From: Gracilaria gracilis
Lineage: Eukaryota; Rhodophyta; Florideophyceae; Gracilariales; Gracilariaceae
NCBI GenBank assembly: GCA_030374805.1
Contig: JARGSG010000198.1
Coordinates: 186,001-250,000 of the forward strand
Reading direction: 5' to 3'
Length of the DNA stretch: 64,000 nt
Shown here: positions 62,791-64,000 of the stretch, piece after piece
How the letters are laid out: each line of letters starts with the position of its first letter
Position numbering within the stretch: position 1 is the stretch's first letter
Notes under the pieces: model-generated
Databases searched by the model: none
Told to the model about the DNA's origin: nothing
Seen by the model: only the letters and a program-made list of their open reading frames with translations
Position numbers and translations under genes: made by a program

Positions 62791-64000
62791 CATCTCGCCG
62801 TAACAACGGTCGCTCGAGGGCTGGGTCTGCACTGGCACAATTGCCGGACCACTGGAATCATCTGGACTGGCTCAGAGCCTCCCGCCGTTACCAACGGATG
62901 TACTGAACGTCCCGGGTGATAACGCTCAAGCACCGGCTTCCGGGGTCCCCGTACCAACGATGGGGCCCCACCAGCTCAAGGACCGGCTAATTCGCGCAAG
63001 CGGCTGAAGCCATGTCGTCGAGGTCCGACGAGTATACCCTCCGTGAATTAGAGGCACAAGTGCGCGTGATGCAGAACTCTCACGTGGCTCTGATTCACGA
63101 CATTACGAAACTCCGGCAACGGCTGTACGAAGCCGATGTTCGGGATGTTTCGCAAGACGTCCGTGTCTTACGGTCTGATGTCAACCAGATCATGGAAGAC
63201 CGAAAGGAATCGGCTGTCCTGCATGAGAAGGCAGCTGATCGTTTAAACGCTTAGCGGCCCGTCTGGAAACGGTCGAGCACACCATCATCCACGATGCGGT
63301 GGCGCCCGGCGTGCCGGTTTCCGAAGGTTCTCGGAAGTCGCACCGCTCCAAGGACCGCCATGCGGGAAAGAAGAGAAAGGTTAAATTGGAACCTGATTCG
63401 TCCTCTTCTTCATCCTCTGAGTCTAATGCCCAAGTCAGGGATTCGTCAACCGATTCTTCGGAAAGTGAGGACGAGCCCCACGCTCTCGTGCTACCCGTTC
63501 CCGGGCCACCGAGGCAACGCAAGGCGTTGCCCGGAGCCGTTCTAAAGAACGAAAGCACCTTGGACTCAAGGAACTGAAGCCGACGAATTTATTGTATCGG
63601 AAGTTGCTGTCGTACCGATATTATCGGCTTGAAGACTCCAGTGGAGAAAGGACCCCTCGCGGGACTGGACGAGTGAAAGACCACATTAAGAGGCTGGAGC
63701 TCACACTGAAGCCCAATAAGTTCTCTGGGCAGGACTCAATCCTAGTGTTGGACTTTCTCGCCCGATATGTTGGGGAAGCCGATGTACTTCGGATGTCTGA
63801 GGCGCAAGCCTACATCGCACTGCCTTACTTTTTAAAAGGGATGGCCGAGGACCAGTACAACTCTGTCCGCGGATCGTCTCGTGCCTCCGAGGGAGGAGTG
63901 ACCTGTTGCGCAAGAGACTGTACAGTACCTCCTGCGATCCTAAGCTACAGGGAACGCAATTCAAGAGGCCATACTCGCATTGCGCGTACGCGAAGCAAGG
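62791..64000 (+). pseudogene. Gag of Gyp-C, frameshifted, 3' end outside the window
   Basis: ATG 62791 is a likely start (ATGGCATCTCGC). Similarity in plan to Gyp-B gag can be followed in pieces: the coiled coil around 63012-63254 (TLRELEAQVRVMQNSHVAL), a Lys/Ser-rich part around 63299-63577 in a second frame, and the capsid core from about 63578 on (LKPTNLLYRKLLSYRYYRL, ILVLDFLARYVGEADVL). At least three frame changes or stops separate the pieces. Near 63905 the Trp-containing block of Gyp-B is further disrupted. Confidence 0.75.

Larger units (their letters stand above)
51306..64000 (+). mobile_element. Ty3/gypsy element Gyp-C, split by Gyp-B and running off the right edge
   Basis: The 5' LTR is proposed as 51306-51342 plus 61860-62636 (814 bp): it starts TGCCGC, ends CCCACA and has nearly the length and layout of the Gyp-B LTR (TATATAAG; the GAAGTAAAC...CAACGAG block). 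A primer-binding site and a gag gene follow. The rest lies beyond the window. Confidence 0.7.

Overview
The window is nuclear DNA of a photosynthetic eukaryote, most likely a florideophyte red alga; Chondrus crispus or a relative is my inference, not something the sequence proves. The reasons are compact and mostly intronless genes, a plastid-targeted one-helix light-harvesting-like protein, a secreted plant-type peroxidase, and a very heavy load of LTR retrotransposons and PIF/Harbinger DNA transposons.

Layout. 1-5.6 kb: the 3' part of a Ty1/copia pol (Cop-A), followed on the opposite strand by a cysteine-peptidase-like gene with one nonsense codon. 5.6-8.1 kb: duplicated segments flanking a 1,051-bp element that carries four copies of an 18-bp palindrome. 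8.3-9.8 kb: secreted heme peroxidase. 11-19.2 kb: two paralogous polytopic membrane-protein genes; the first is cut off by a 4.6-kb copia element (Cop-B, LTRs 206/207 identical). 19.7-21.2 kb: a DDE transposase fragment and a C2H2 zinc-finger gene. 23.9-25.9 kb: a secreted beta-propeller protein.

26.0-34.4 kb is a nested structure. A PIF/Harbinger transposon (Harb-1; 16-bp inverted repeats, AGT target duplication) carries a Myb-like gene and a transposase gene tail to tail. Its Myb-like gene has been hit by two separate LTR insertions: an apparently intact 5.3-kb Ty3/gypsy element with identical LTRs (Gyp-A, duplication CCAAG), and a 344-bp miniature LTR element (TRIM) with two identical 80-bp LTRs (duplication TACCG). 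The TRIM shares its primer-binding and polypurine design with Cop-B. 34.7-38.5 kb is a second, decayed Harbinger (Harb-2) with the same convergent two-gene plan.

39-51 kb is host-like sequence: a 26-bp tandem repeat, a secreted six-cysteine cationic mini-protein, two tRNA-derived SINE-like repeats, a four-exon Cys-rich membrane-protein gene, the plastid HLIP/OHP-like gene, and a divergent pair of paralogous membrane proteins. From 51.3 kb to the right edge is another nest: a 10.5-kb chromodomain gypsy (Gyp-B) sits inside the 5' LTR of a related gypsy (Gyp-C) that runs off the window. Gyp-B shows a probable -1 frameshift site GTTAAAC at the gag/pol junction, internal copies of its polypurine tract, an antisense ORF before the 3' LTR, and decay by stops and single-base insertions.

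All element boundaries were read by eye from terminal repeats and target duplications. Protein assignments rest on motif recognition; no database search was run.
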